Source: Strobilurus pachycystidiatus
Lineage: Eukaryota; Basidiomycota; Agaricomycetes; Agaricales; Physalacriaceae
Assembly: GCA_019915135.1 (NCBI GenBank)
Contig: JAHLMK010000013.1
Coordinates: 682,001-746,000 of the forward strand
Direction: 5' to 3'
DNA length: 64,000 bases
The notes below the pieces were generated by a model. That model did not search any database, was not told the DNA's origin, and was given only the letters and a program-made list of their open reading frames with translations. Of this stretch, positions 46,779 to 57,726 are shown piece after piece. The position numbers and the translations under genes were made by a program. Each line of letters opens with the position of its first letter. The first letter of the stretch is position 1.

Positions 46779-47300
46779 TTAAAGCTCTCCGACCTTGGTC
46801 TTCATAGCCTCGGCGTCCTGTCCAAGTGGTACAAGACGGGGGCCGCGCCTGGTGCGGTCATAGCCTTTGGCGACCTGATAGTCGGCGCGTGTGCTTAGGA
46901 TGTGCTCATGACGGTTGATGACTTCTTGGCGGTCAGAAAGGACATCGGGCCGAGCAGGGTTGTCGAACGCTTCAACGAGGGAGATGACGACGTAGTCAAC
47001 GACGCTGCGACTGTCTCCCTTGACGACGTGTGTTTCGAGTTGCGGGGATGTAAAGCGGCGGGTCGACCTTGGCGAGCTCGATGAAGCCACCGTATTCCTT
47101 TGAAAACGCTTCCTTTACAGAGTCCGCCGATGTGCGGGGGAGGTTGTAGACGGCCAGCGCCAGGCCTGGGACGAACTCCGCTGTCTGCTGCTCAGGCGAA
47201 GGAGGGCGGTCTGGCGATGCAAATATAGGGGTTTCGTAGGGCGGCGGCTGGGTTATGGTAGAATGGTGTGAATAAAATAGATTGAATGGGTTTGATAGTC
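46779..47300 (-). CDS. Hypothetical protein (start not located)
   Basis: Two exons join through a 49-nt intron (about 47062-47014): ...SVKEAFSKEYGGFIELAK is followed by GDSRSVVDYVVISLVEAFD and ends TKVGEL at 46779. The exon upstream is Pro-rich (SPDRPPSPEQQTAEFVPG) and lacks an ATG, so a first exon must lie between about 47250 and the divergent gene at 47478. Conserved-looking helices but no known domain. Confidence 0.5.
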
Positions 47301-47477
47301 TAATGATTAGAGAGACATAGGATGACGATAAATGGTGGTGGTGGATTGAGGGACAAAGTTTGGCAGCGTAAGCCAACTTGTGTGTTCGTTCGGATGTTCG
47401 TTCGGATAAGATCTGTTCGTTCTGATAAGATTTATGTTCGTTCCGATAAGGCTCATTCTTCCACCATCACGTTCATC

Positions 47478-50039
47478 ATGTCCTCCTTTGAGACGGTGGT
47501 GACTCCCTTCTTCGACCACCTCGAGGATCTCAATCCATACCCAGGTGAAAGCAACGAGCAATGGAAGTTGCGGATAAATCCGGGCCACCTATCTCTTCGC
47601 ACCTCTCAATGGGCTGCCCTCCCGCAGAAAGCAAACGAAGACAGCTATCAATGGCTCGGACGCCTAAAGGATTTGATTCGACGTTCCCAAAGAAAGCGAG
47701 CCCGGTAAAGAGTTACCCAAGTCTTGCGTAGTGCCTACTCAATTCCATTCAGCTCCCCTGATTCGGTTGCTCGCGACAAGGAGAAAAATGCTGAACGCAT
47801 GGCTCTCGTTAGGCTCCGGTAAGTGTCTTTATCTCTGAACTACAGCTATCTGTAGCATAACCTACAACGTGCCAATCCAGAAAACGCGCGCAAATCACGG
47901 AAATTCCAGTCTTCCAACCAGGAAACGTTGGTCCACAAGATCTTGCTAGGAATCTAGAACCTCGACCTTCCGGTACGCCTCTCGCTTCCTGTATTCAGGA
48001 CTTCCGACCTCCAATAGTCCAAGACGAATCTTCGCTCTTGAGCTTGCAGTCTCGAATCACGGGCTTGGCAGATGCAACCTATCCCTCCGATCTCTATCAC
48101 GTCGATTCTCCTCGTCGGCATTGCCCATCATACACGAACCCACTGGATGTCATATCTGAGACACCCATCACATTTCCATTGGACATCACGCTTGAGACAC
48201 CCATCGCATCTCCAGGTCATGCTCTTCATGTCAGCGTCGCAACTCCATCTGAAGCGATTATTCCTACTCCGAGCCCCCAAAATCTTCGGGAGATGTCGCC
48301 ACTGTCACCCCTTCCATCTCCCTATCTTGATGAATCTTGCTTAGCTAGTCCGTCCACCCCTGAGGAGGAGCTGGCCGGACACCGAGTCCTCAATCTTGTT
48401 GAAGATATACGAGGGGTATTTTGCAGTATCAAGTCCCAAGAGATTGTCTATGAAGGGCCTTATACTCGGCTTGTAGCCAGTCTTCCCTGGATTTCTAGAC
48501 CTACCAATCCATCCCGAAATATGCTGCAATATGTACGTGATTCAAGGAGTCCAACCAAGACGTAGCACTCATTTATCAGGATGCCAACTATGTGGATTGT
48601 CTCCGCCGTCAAGGGTTCGGGCTAACAGAGGATTCCAACAACCATGTCCTGTTCCTTCATCATCCACTCCCCCCGGATGAAGACTTACTGACCATAATCC
48701 GTGATCATCTGGCTAGAAATGTCGCGGTTGTCGTTCGGGCTGTCCGTCGAAGAGGTGATGCAGTGTTGACCGTGGATGGAGAGCTCCTGAAGCGCTTCGA
48801 CATTGACGAAAACCGCGAATGCGATAGCCATAGTCTGTTTCTACATCGCGTACTCTCATTGTTTACTTATTTTTGACGTCAGGTATGAGAAAAAGGTCAA
48901 CACATCGTGGCCAGCATCAGCGCACGACTATTGGCTCCTTTCTGAAGCGAAGTCAAGCAGAGCAGCACACATCCACAGGAGGATATGACCCAGAGGACTT
49001 CGAGATGATTCTAGATATACCTATCTGGAGTCTGTCGTTGGACCGGCCTTATCAGTAGGTGAATGACCTACTTCACGGGCCATTACTCACGACGCAACAG
49101 GCGTTTAGATGATGGCTTGAGCTCCTGGACAAATCGAGGATATCATGACAATGATACTACTTCCATCCCCAGACAGCAAATTTCTGATCGACTATGGGGT
49201 CTCTTACACCATGCCAATACATCCAGCCACTGTCACCACGACGCTTCTGGCAAGGTCACGTTGATAAAACTCGATCGAGGCGCAAAAGTGTGGTCTTTAC
49301 TTCATCCGCAGACTCCGTCAAAGAAGGCCGCCCTATCGTCAGTCCTTCACTACACAACGAAGATGGACGGCGTTTTCACGGGTACCGCTCACGTCAATAA
49401 CATCCTCTTAGAAGAGGGTGACTACTTGTGAGTGAATCCCGTGGTTGTTCAGCCAATCCACTCATTCTTCACTCATCACAGGATACAACCTGCTGGCATT
49501 ATTCACGCAGTGTATACACCAGTCCCTTCCTTTGCTTCTGGATCGTCCTTCTGGATGTATGACAGTATGCACCTCACCCAATTTCATCATAGCATAGATT
49601 TGGAATATCGCTCTTCCACGACCAATGTCGACCATGACGAGAAAGGAACATATACCAGCATCGTGCGAATGATGATTGCATTACCCTTGAAGAAAGAAAG
49701 AAGTGCGCATATCTCCTCCCTTTGGCTTGCTACTCTGACCTTCTTATCAGGTTTTCGTCGTCACTCGTTATCTTGTCTTTGCTTCATGGTGCTCACACCG
49801 AAGAGCTTCATTCATCTAGACCAAGGAGACATTACTCCGGAGCAGAGAGCAAGGTCATTGTCCGACCTACGTGGAGTTCCATTCCAAGATCGTGCCACCA
49901 AATTAGCCACCTCTATCTCTCATTTTTTGGGGTTTCGGGATACAGAGGAGCTGAAACAATACATAGACTCTATGGATTTCAATGATCCTGGTGACATGAT
50001 AAGTCTAAACTTCGAAGTATTACAGGGTCTTTGTATTTA
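47478..50039 (+). CDS. JmjC-like 2OG-Fe(II) oxygenase domain protein
   Basis: Exon 1 (47478-47704) encodes FFDHLEDLNPYPGESNEQW. Exons 47753-47818 and 47881 onward continue in phase through a Ser/Pro-rich linker and LRRQGFGLTED. The catalytic part has LLHHANTSSHCHHDASGKV, in which His-His-Asp supplies the HxD iron ligands. KVWSLLHP and LEEGDYL/IQPAGIIHAVYTPV follow, with the distal His in IIHAVYTP. SSFWMYDSMHLTQFHHS also follows the pattern of the large basidiomycete JmjC-like family. The last exons (49700-50039) are less certain. Such proteins may demethylate histones or hydroxylate other proteins in the nucleus. It is divergent from the gene at 46779. Confidence 0.75.
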
Positions 50040-50970
50040 GTGTTTGGGGACATTCAAATACAGATGCTACGTATTGTTCGCTCCGAGTCTGTACACCTTC
50101 TCACTCTTACTCAGTGCGGACGCGCTGACATCTTAACGTCAGGTTACGGTCAAATAAGTAACATTGACATGATGCTGCATCTGGCTGGATCGTCAACCTC
50201 GAATGATTAGTTCCCAAATTCTGAAAATGACCTGATATTCCAGAATCGTATGTAATGTTCCCTATGACACAGTGGTGAGGCGCACCATGATTTATCTTTC
50301 TCGATACCATTCGAGGTGCTCAGCTCATCCTAGCCTTCCTTGACGAGGTTGCGTCCGACTGGATGCCTGGTATTTCACGATACCGAAACCCCTCAGTGGC
50401 GAGATTCTCCTCCAGATGAAAGCTTTCATGTCAAGATGTCAGTGATACCTCCTTCTACATTACCTCTGCGTTGCTTGAGTACAAACAGATTCCTGGTTCT
50501 GTGCGTGTTCAGGCCATACCTCGGTGACGGTGTCGGCCTCGTCGAACTTGCGCCGGACGGACAGGAATACAGCCGTGACTAGGACAACTTCTACCCGGCG
50601 CGTCTTACCACTGCTAAGAGGCCAATTTTCCCTGTGAAGACACGAGTGTGTGAATCTCAGTGGAAGGGATGATGATGATGATGGGGAAGAGTATCTACAG
50701 AAGACCATTGCTGGTATCCGTAGTTGTCCGCACAAGTGTGATCCGGCACTTCACACCCGCGGCGTGCCTCCTTCCCATAGCACTTACGAACGACAAAACT
50801 AGTTGTCGCCTCCGTCTTATGGGTTAGGCCAATTCAGTTCCTTACCCCACTCTCCGAGGGTGTAACCGTGTTTTTAGCCGGTCTTTGAATCGTCTCGCTT
50901 GTGCTCAACCTTTGTCATTCAGTTTCCGCTCAATCGTACATCGTCTATTGTAACAAACCCAGTAGTACGA
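50040..50970. other. Intergenic / probable LINE 3' flank
   Basis: No gene supported. A plus-strand stretch at 50340-50580 is weakly protein-like but has no partner exons. The right-hand part probably includes 3'-untranslated sequence of the minus-strand LINE. Confidence 0.4.
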
Positions 50971-51030
50971 CATCTTCGTTTACTCAATTTATCTTCGCGA
51001 CATCTTCGTTTACTCAATTGATCTTCGGAA
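50971..51030. repeat. Two 30-bp tandem repeats at the LINE 3' end
   Basis: 50971-51000 and 51001-51030 are identical except for two bases (both contain GACATCTTCGTTTACTCAAT). They lie just beyond the last codon of the minus-strand LINE, so they probably form its short tandem 3' tail. Confidence 0.8.
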
Positions 51031-51042
51031 CCTAGTCACAGT

Positions 51043-53990
51043 CTAACCAAAACCTCTGTTAAGGTAGTAGTCCTCATCGTCGGACGCAGGATCGTCACCA
51101 CGGTCTACTTCCACATTGTCAGCTTCGTCCTCGCCGTTGTACAACCACGCCGCCGGCACCCATTCCTTCTCCTTATCAAAGACAGCAAAAACCTCCACCA
51201 CAAAACATCCAAAGAGCCCCAGAGTCTTCTCGTTCTCCAACAACTCAACCAGTCTATCCCCACAAGACAAAGCCGTCAGCCTCACCCTGACGCCCCTCTC
51301 CTTCTTCTCTGCGTCACGCCAAAAGATCTCCCTCCTCGCCGCCAGCGTTGGGGACGCCTCACACTCCAAGATAGCATGTTCTTCTGTCTCAGTTGTAGCC
51401 ACGCAGAAACGGCATAGGCGCCATTCACGAGGGATACGGGGGCGGTGCTGGCCGTCCGACTTGCGCAAAGTCTCGATGCTGAGGCGATGATCCGAGAAGA
51501 CGAGCCGCGTCAGAGCACGACGACTGTCGGGAGAGCCCAGTCCAAGATAGTTCCGGAACCTGGACAGTTCCACACCTCTGGCACCAAATGACGCCACCGT
51601 CAAGGCACTACTGCGTCGTCTTGGTAGACTTTGACGCATTCTCGTCTGTAACATCCACAGCTTCACCGAACCCATGATCTCCTCCATCAGCCATGCATCG
51701 CATGATTGACACACATCCTTCGCCACGTCGTCATACCAGCCTTCCCTTCTCGTAGCTTCCAGACTCCAATCGGAGACGGTGACCGGCACAGGGAGCTTGC
51801 CCAGTATGAAGCGAAGATCCATCAGCCAGCCCGCCTTGTCGTCAAGATGTAACGCCATGGCGTCGGTCATCGCGCGATTCGGAATAGTTGAGTCCTCCAG
51901 AAATGTTCCGTATCGCATATGCGACAGGACAAGGAGCAGGCGACGGTAGCGCAGTGGTACAACACCCGTCTCCGTGTAGAGGGGAACTACGGAGCAGCGC
52001 TTGGATCACTTGGCTCTTTCCCCTTCTTGAGAATTCCAATCAGCGTCGTAGTGAGCCACTCCTCCGGAACGCCTTGGTGTCGCAGACACGCGTTGAACAG
52101 CTCTGCGAGGATGTCATTCGGAATCTGGATGATCTTCTGATATGCCACTTTATCGACTCCGGTTGCTGACTTCTTCGGCCTCAAGCGAATCCTCCTCTTC
52201 GACCACCTCTTGAACTTCCACAAGAGTCGAAAAGAAATGTTCTGGGGTAGTATCGACGGTCGTACTCGGGAGATCGTCACAAGCTTTTTTGAAGAACTCG
52301 CGGAGGTCGTTGTCGAAGTACTCAGGTGGGTTCTTCGCCGGGTTAAGACGTTCATAGAAGTCCGCCGCAAGCTTCCCGGCTGACATGTTCCTGGTTGCCC
52401 TCTTCTTCGTCCCTGTGAAGGATTGGATGGTATCCCAATAGTCCTTCTCCGTTTCGACGTTCAACAGCCGATCCATGTTGGCGTGCAAGGCTTGCTTCAC
52501 TTCCGCACGTGTACGCTCGCCCGCCATCGACGTGTCCTTCCAGTCCTTCGAGGTCACAGGCTCTTTCTTCGACGTAGGGATTGTTGGGAGTATGATCTTC
52601 GGGCCAGAATGATGTGACTGCCCTCCCCGCCTCGCCTTCGAGGCATGAACTTCGCCCGGGTCCGACAGAGTCCTTCGGTCATTTGAGCCCCAGTAGACTT
52701 GCGCCTCGTCTACCAGCCATGTTCTACCCGCCTTCCTGTCGTCCGGCATCCATAATTCCAGAGGAGCTTCTCGCGTCTGCATCGCTGCGACAAACTCCTG
52801 GCACTGTACGCCATATTTCGAAGGGTATCCCAAATGAGCTTGCCGTGCCATGGCTTCGCCAACTGCCTCTACGAGCAAAGGTGACGATGTCATCACAATC
52901 ACTCGTCGATGGAGGGATGTTCGGCGAATACAAAAAGTGAGCGCATGGAGAAGACCGCCCACATTGCCGGGTTCGAAATCGACAGGGAGCATGCCCAAGA
53001 CCACGTTTCCCCTTCCACCGCCAATAGCGATGGCTAGGCTCGTTTCCATCTCACCCCCTGCTCGTCGTCGAGTGTGAGCTTCGATTGTGTATCTACCCGT
53101 GAATATCAGCCATATGCGCCACAGTTACACTATTTCATACCTGACTGGTTGCCCATCAGCCGTCGCTGTGCCGTATAGCCAGGAGAGTGCCTCTTCTCCT
53201 TCCACTGCTGCAGCCACTGTCTCCCTCGCCTGTTCTGTGAGTTCGGGCCACTCCTGGAACCATTCAGGATGGGCCTCCCTAGCTCCTGCCTCGTCGACCT
53301 CAACAGAAGGTATCTCGCTGATCGGCTCCTCGAACACCATAGTCGGGCGCGTCAGAGGCAGAGTACAGGAGATGTAGGCGTGGTCGGACCACACCACCTT
53401 CTCAGAGACATACATCGCACCGTCAGCCATCTGCTGGGCTAAGGACTTTGAGACCAGCGCATAGTCGATTGTCGTCTTCCTAACCGTCCTTTTCTTCGTC
53501 TGGTAAGACGTGCATTTCCCTGGCTTTGATAGCTCCACTCTCGTCCCGTTTAGCATGGCCAGATCATAATCCGCGGCCAGTTCTATCAGCCAGCGTCCGC
53601 GCCGCGTTATTCCTCCAGTGTCTTCGCTAGTACGTGGGTAGAGGGCGGAGGGGGTGAGGTTTCCCGTCCGCCCGTTCATGTCGCCCAGGAGAACGACATT
53701 TCTCGTTGGCGACAAAAGAGAGACGTAGGCGAGGATGTTCGTGAGCCTGTCCTCGGGGTCGATATCGGACCATCGTCTCCACTTCGAGCTGACAGGGCAG
53801 AGATATGCACCGATGAAGATAGTCTCTCCAATTTCGAAGACAATAAAGTCATAAAGTCCGGTGCGCACCACTCCACTAGAAATTTGAGCGGAATGTCATC
53901 CTTGTAGATGGCGCAGATCCCTCCCGACTGTGCACTCATCACCGAGCCCTGCGGACGATGTACGCGATGTCAAAGCAGTGCATATTGCTG
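51043..53990 (-). mobile_element. Inactive non-LTR retrotransposon (LINE), 5'-truncated and internally deleted
   Basis: Read on the minus strand. 53942-53130 is an APE-type endonuclease (GGICAIYKDDIPLKF, LLGDMNGRTGN, IDYALVSKSL, WSDHAYISC) with a frameshift near 53873. 53049-52150 is a connecting region (ETSLAIAIGGGRGN..., then KDYWDTIQSFTG). 52190-52010 is the start of a reverse transcriptase (SATGVDKVAYQKII, VPEEWLTTTLIGILKKG) that stops abruptly. 51918-51043 is the C-terminal region with a Cys/His cluster (CRFC...EEHAILEC). The RT palm, including the YADD-type motif, is missing. No 5' UTR is visible. It is a dead copy. Confidence 0.85.
51939..52000 (+). other. tRNA-like fragment at the LINE deletion junction
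   Basis: GGTAGCGCAGTGGTA matches a tRNA D-arm/A-box, and an anticodon-arm-like stretch follows. No T arm or acceptor 3' half is present. It sits exactly where the reverse-transcriptase frame breaks off. Confidence 0.4.
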
Positions 53991-54404
53991 CAAATTAATA
54001 CAGACCGAGTCGAAGCCGTAAGCAAAAGTAGAATTCGTGGCAAACCTGTTAAAGAGAAGTGACCCCTAGGAATGAAATCGTCAGGTGGCAGCTGTCGAGA
54101 AGAGGCAATCGTCTCGATAGTGGGCTATTCGACATCAGTGAACTTCCTCCCTTAAGTATATGCTTGCAAATTTTCCTTTCGGGCCGAGACCGTGAGATAT
54201 CGCTGCTCCAGACGCGTAGGCCGAAGCGGCAAGCTCGAATCGGCCTCGTGTCAACCTTGTGTCAACCGGACGAGCATCTTAAATTGCCCATATTTTGCCA
54301 GTGTTCTCCTTCTTGAGAGAGCCAACCTACCAAGTGCCGTCAAAAGGTAGGTGATCTCTACTGATGGCTACCTATCCAATTTTGACCTCTCGTACACTAG
54401 ATCG
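53991..54404. other. Intergenic
   Basis: Region between the truncated LINE 5' end and the next gene. Nothing supported. Confidence 0.4.
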
Positions 54405-55045
54405 ATGCCGTACAAGTTCCCTCTCCGCATCGTCACTGGCATCAGGCTGTCAACTGTGGACATTCAAGTGTGGTGTACCTTCTTTTTGGCCACACTGATC
54501 ATCTGCCTCTTTGTATCAAAGTATGAAGATGCCTCCACTCTTTATACTAATTGATGTACATTGTGCTCAGATCAAAGACCGGGAGATCAGCACAAAAAAT
54601 CCCATTGCAGCATTCACACACGGTGTTATATAGTGCGGAGGTGGACGTTTCTCTTCGCACATCCAAGGATGTCTCTCTCCTGCAAGCGAGTGACCCCGTT
54701 ACTGCGCAGATCGTACAATGCGACGGCCAAGAGAAATTCTGGGCTGTCGGGATCCTTCGTGGGGATATAGTACATCTCTGTGACATCCAGAAGAATTCTT
54801 TGTATGAGAGCTGGTACCCCGCTGAACTAACTTTCGACTGGTTTCGGTTGTACTATGCCGATCATGACAACGGACTGTTGGTCAACTGGACATATCGATT
54901 CCGATGCCAAGACGAGTATAACACCTTCTTGCAGACGTTTGCTGAGGTAGCTGGCCAGAGCATTCGCACGGCACCATGGACGGTGAGCGCACACCTCCCC
55001 ACAACACTTCGTTCTAACGAGCCTGATACTAGCCCATGGAGCTGA
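54405..55045 (+). CDS. PH-like (Vid27 N-terminus-like) domain protein or 5' part of the F-box gene
   Basis: Exon 1 from 54405 has a hydrophobic stretch (WCTFFLATLIICLFVSK). A GTATGA...CAG intron (about 54521-54571) leads to VLYSAEVDVSLRTSKDVSLL, DPVTAQIVQCDGQEKFWAVG and YRFRCQDEYNTFLQTFAEVAG. The order of beta-strand-like blocks and the final helix resembles the PH-like domain at the start of Vid27-type proteins; this is from memory and tentative. A GTGAGC...TAG intron (54987-55033) could splice it to the ATG-containing exon at 55036, fusing it to the F-box protein. If unspliced it ends at 55045 and overlaps the F-box start by 10 bp. Confidence 0.45.
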
Positions 55046-57491
55046 ATTGTGTTTTCGGCAAAGGACTACAGACGATCGAACGCCGCCGATTTTCCTGGAC
55101 ATTTTCTGATTGGCCATACCCTCGTCAGACCATCTTCAATCTCGTGGACGCATCGATCACCAATGAAGGAGAGCGCTTCGAAAAGATCCTACCTTTGATC
55201 TTTGGTTACCTCAAGGACAACAATCCTCCCACAAGCCTCCATCTCCGTCACTTCCACTCATTGACCTCGAAAATCCTCCCTCTTCACTTACAACACAGTG
55301 GTTATCGCCACCCTACAGAGATCGACAATTTTCTCTGCGAGTTCATTCTTGGCGCAATCAGAGTGGTCCAGCATCCCATGCGCTCGCTACCTGACGATAT
55401 CCTGGGTGAAATATTCCAGTGGTGCTCGCATTACTGGTTCCCATGCACACAGGACATCAACTCTTTTGCAGTTGAGCGGTGGGCACCGTGGGTCATCACG
55501 TATGTATGCCGTCGTTGGCGACATATCGCTCTTTCTATGGCTACACTGTGGTCGACCATAGCTTTACCCTTGGAGGATGATTCCATCCCATGGCAGCGGC
55601 CAGAGCCCCTGGAACTGCTCCGACTCTGCCTTTCTCGCTCTCAAAAAGCAAGCTTGGTAGTGAATCTTGATTACGGCCATTACTCTGGCGTGCATAACAG
55701 GTGGATTCGGGATTCGGAGGTCATGAAGGCTCTGAATCAGAGTACTTGCCGCTGGCGTCGTCTCGCCATAGATGAGGTTCCCTTGGCGGACGTTGCATAT
55801 TTTTACGGCCAAACCAGATTCCCTTGCCTCGAACATCTCGTGTGGACGTTTCCCAACTCCAGGATTCAAGGCCATTGGCCTTCTTATCCATCTCAACAAC
55901 TTCTAGATTCTGCCCACACGCCTAATCTGAAGAGGGTTGACAGCCGACGAGATTAAGGACCTCCACGAGTCAATACTCGAGTATACTCTTGACCCGTGAC
56001 ACGAGTACTCATGCTTCAAAACTAATACTCATGACTCTTCTTTGACTTGACTCATACGGGTATGGATCAAGACAAGTACGGGTTTAACGAGTCAATACTC
56101 ACGGATACTCTTACTTTTCAAGTGTATATCGTTCCATTTATATAATGAATGACTATTATATAGAAGTTATTGATCAAATATACATAGAGGATTCATAAAA
56201 CATTCATTTAATCAAGGAATATATGATGATACACCTATTATGAAAATTCATGTCTCCAAAACTCATACTCGCGACCCATCTTTGACTTGACTCTTCTTGA
56301 TCCGCGGATCAGAACGAGTCATACCCATGAGTATTATGACGAGTCAAGTATGCGAGTATACTCTTGACTCTCAATACTCATGGAGGTCCTTAGACGAGAT
56401 ATTGGCTTACTACAGCCGTGGCCCTTTTCTCACATCATCGAATTCCATTCCGATGGTTACGACCTTCCTACCTTCCTATCCAGACTGCGGGTTATGCCAC
56501 TCTTGTCCAGTTTGTTTTTGAACTTCACCGATGAATACGGGTTTGGGGAACGTCCTGTCACTGTTGACTTACTCCACCTCACCCATCTGCATCTGTATGT
56601 CCCTTGGCGTACCGATTGGCGATTTGCAAATCCCCTACCTGTCACTCCTCCGGAGAACATTGACTTGATGGATTGTCTAAACACACCACGCCTCAGAAGC
56701 CTATCACTGGACCTTTTCAAGATAGAATACCATTGGCTTTGGACCCCAGATCTCCACAGTGCCCAGCCCTTTCTCCTCTTGAATGGTTTCTTCCTCTCCA
56801 ATTTGACAGATTTGAGCGTCGACATTGGTCTATTCCACACCTTCACGACTAATTGCCTCATCCTCTTGCTCAGGGAAACCTGTATGGTCGAAAGGCTCAC
56901 TCTTTCCCGTATCATGTTCAACTCGTCGCTTGTCGAGTTTCTGACCTACTGTCCAGAAAGTCCTAGCCTCCGACGACTAGCCTTTTTGAACATGGAGAGG
57001 GTCTCACTGGGGTTCAAAGCTGATGTCGTAGTCGCCAAAGCTGGTGCGGTCGACAATCCTGTAGAGATGTTCAAGGCAACGAATCTCAGCGATGACGCGG
57101 ACGGTGGAGTTCTCAAAGCCAGTCGGATACTCGCATTTTTAGACTCTCGTGTGACGGTGATGGATACGTCAGAACACGAATGCAGTGTTCTAGAAGAATT
57201 TCGAGTTTGTAAAGACTGCTGGGTGTACGGTGGACTCCTCGGATCCCCAATCATCGAACAATATCTTCTTGTAGTGTCTTTTGGTAATTTACGTTGCGAG
57301 CAACATTGATAGATAGGAGCACACTTGTCACTTTCCCTAATACGACGTCGTCTTACTATCAGCAATATCACTCGAGGACTGTGGTGGAACGTCGTTTACG
57401 ACGCAGGGCAACAAGGCTTCCGGCAGTAACCGACTGTTTGGACGAAGAGGAACTGATGTCCATTTACGAACTTGTCTTTGCAAAACTGTGA
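55036..57491 (+). pseudogene. F-box/LRR-type protein gene disrupted by a MITE
   Basis: The F-box is near residue 115 (SLPDDILGEIFQWCS...WVITYVCRRWRHIAL), followed by LRR-like hydrophobic repeats that continue beyond the insertion (LTDLSVDIGLFHTF, VERLTLSRIMF). The frame from 55036 is open through codon 306 (GAT, 55951-55953). The next codon, TAA, is the first triplet of the inserted element. The frame resumes at 56401 exactly in phase after the 8-bp duplication. A likely last intron near 57285-57312 leads to a C-terminal exon ending at 57491. F-box proteins recruit substrates to SCF ubiquitin ligases. Both halves look undamaged, so the insertion is recent; a truncated N-terminal protein may be made. 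Confidence 0.88.
55954..56392 (+). mobile_element. hAT-like MITE, copy B (439 bp)
   Basis: Same length and orientation as copy A, with the same TAAGGACCTCCA terminal repeat. Flanked by an 8-bp direct repeat GACGAGAT (55946-55953 and 56393-56400). It differs from copy A at roughly 15-20 positions, mostly transitions, and several are CpG to CpA or TpG. Inserted inside the F-box coding sequence. Confidence 0.95.
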
Positions 57492-57726
57492 CTTATCAGC
57501 TAGGTCCAGGAAGCTTCAGTTTTACAGATTCGGAGATGGCGAAGAATAACGGAACGAGAGCCCAGAAGTTGACAATTGCCGAATGCGAACAATCGCGAAT
57601 ACAATCTCATTCGTATCGATGGTCAAAATCAATGACATTCGATTTCCTATTCCCCGGGCTTCGCCTTGATAAGGCCACTCTCAGCGCCAGAGACTAGGAA
57701 AACAGGTCACGGAAATGTATTCATGT

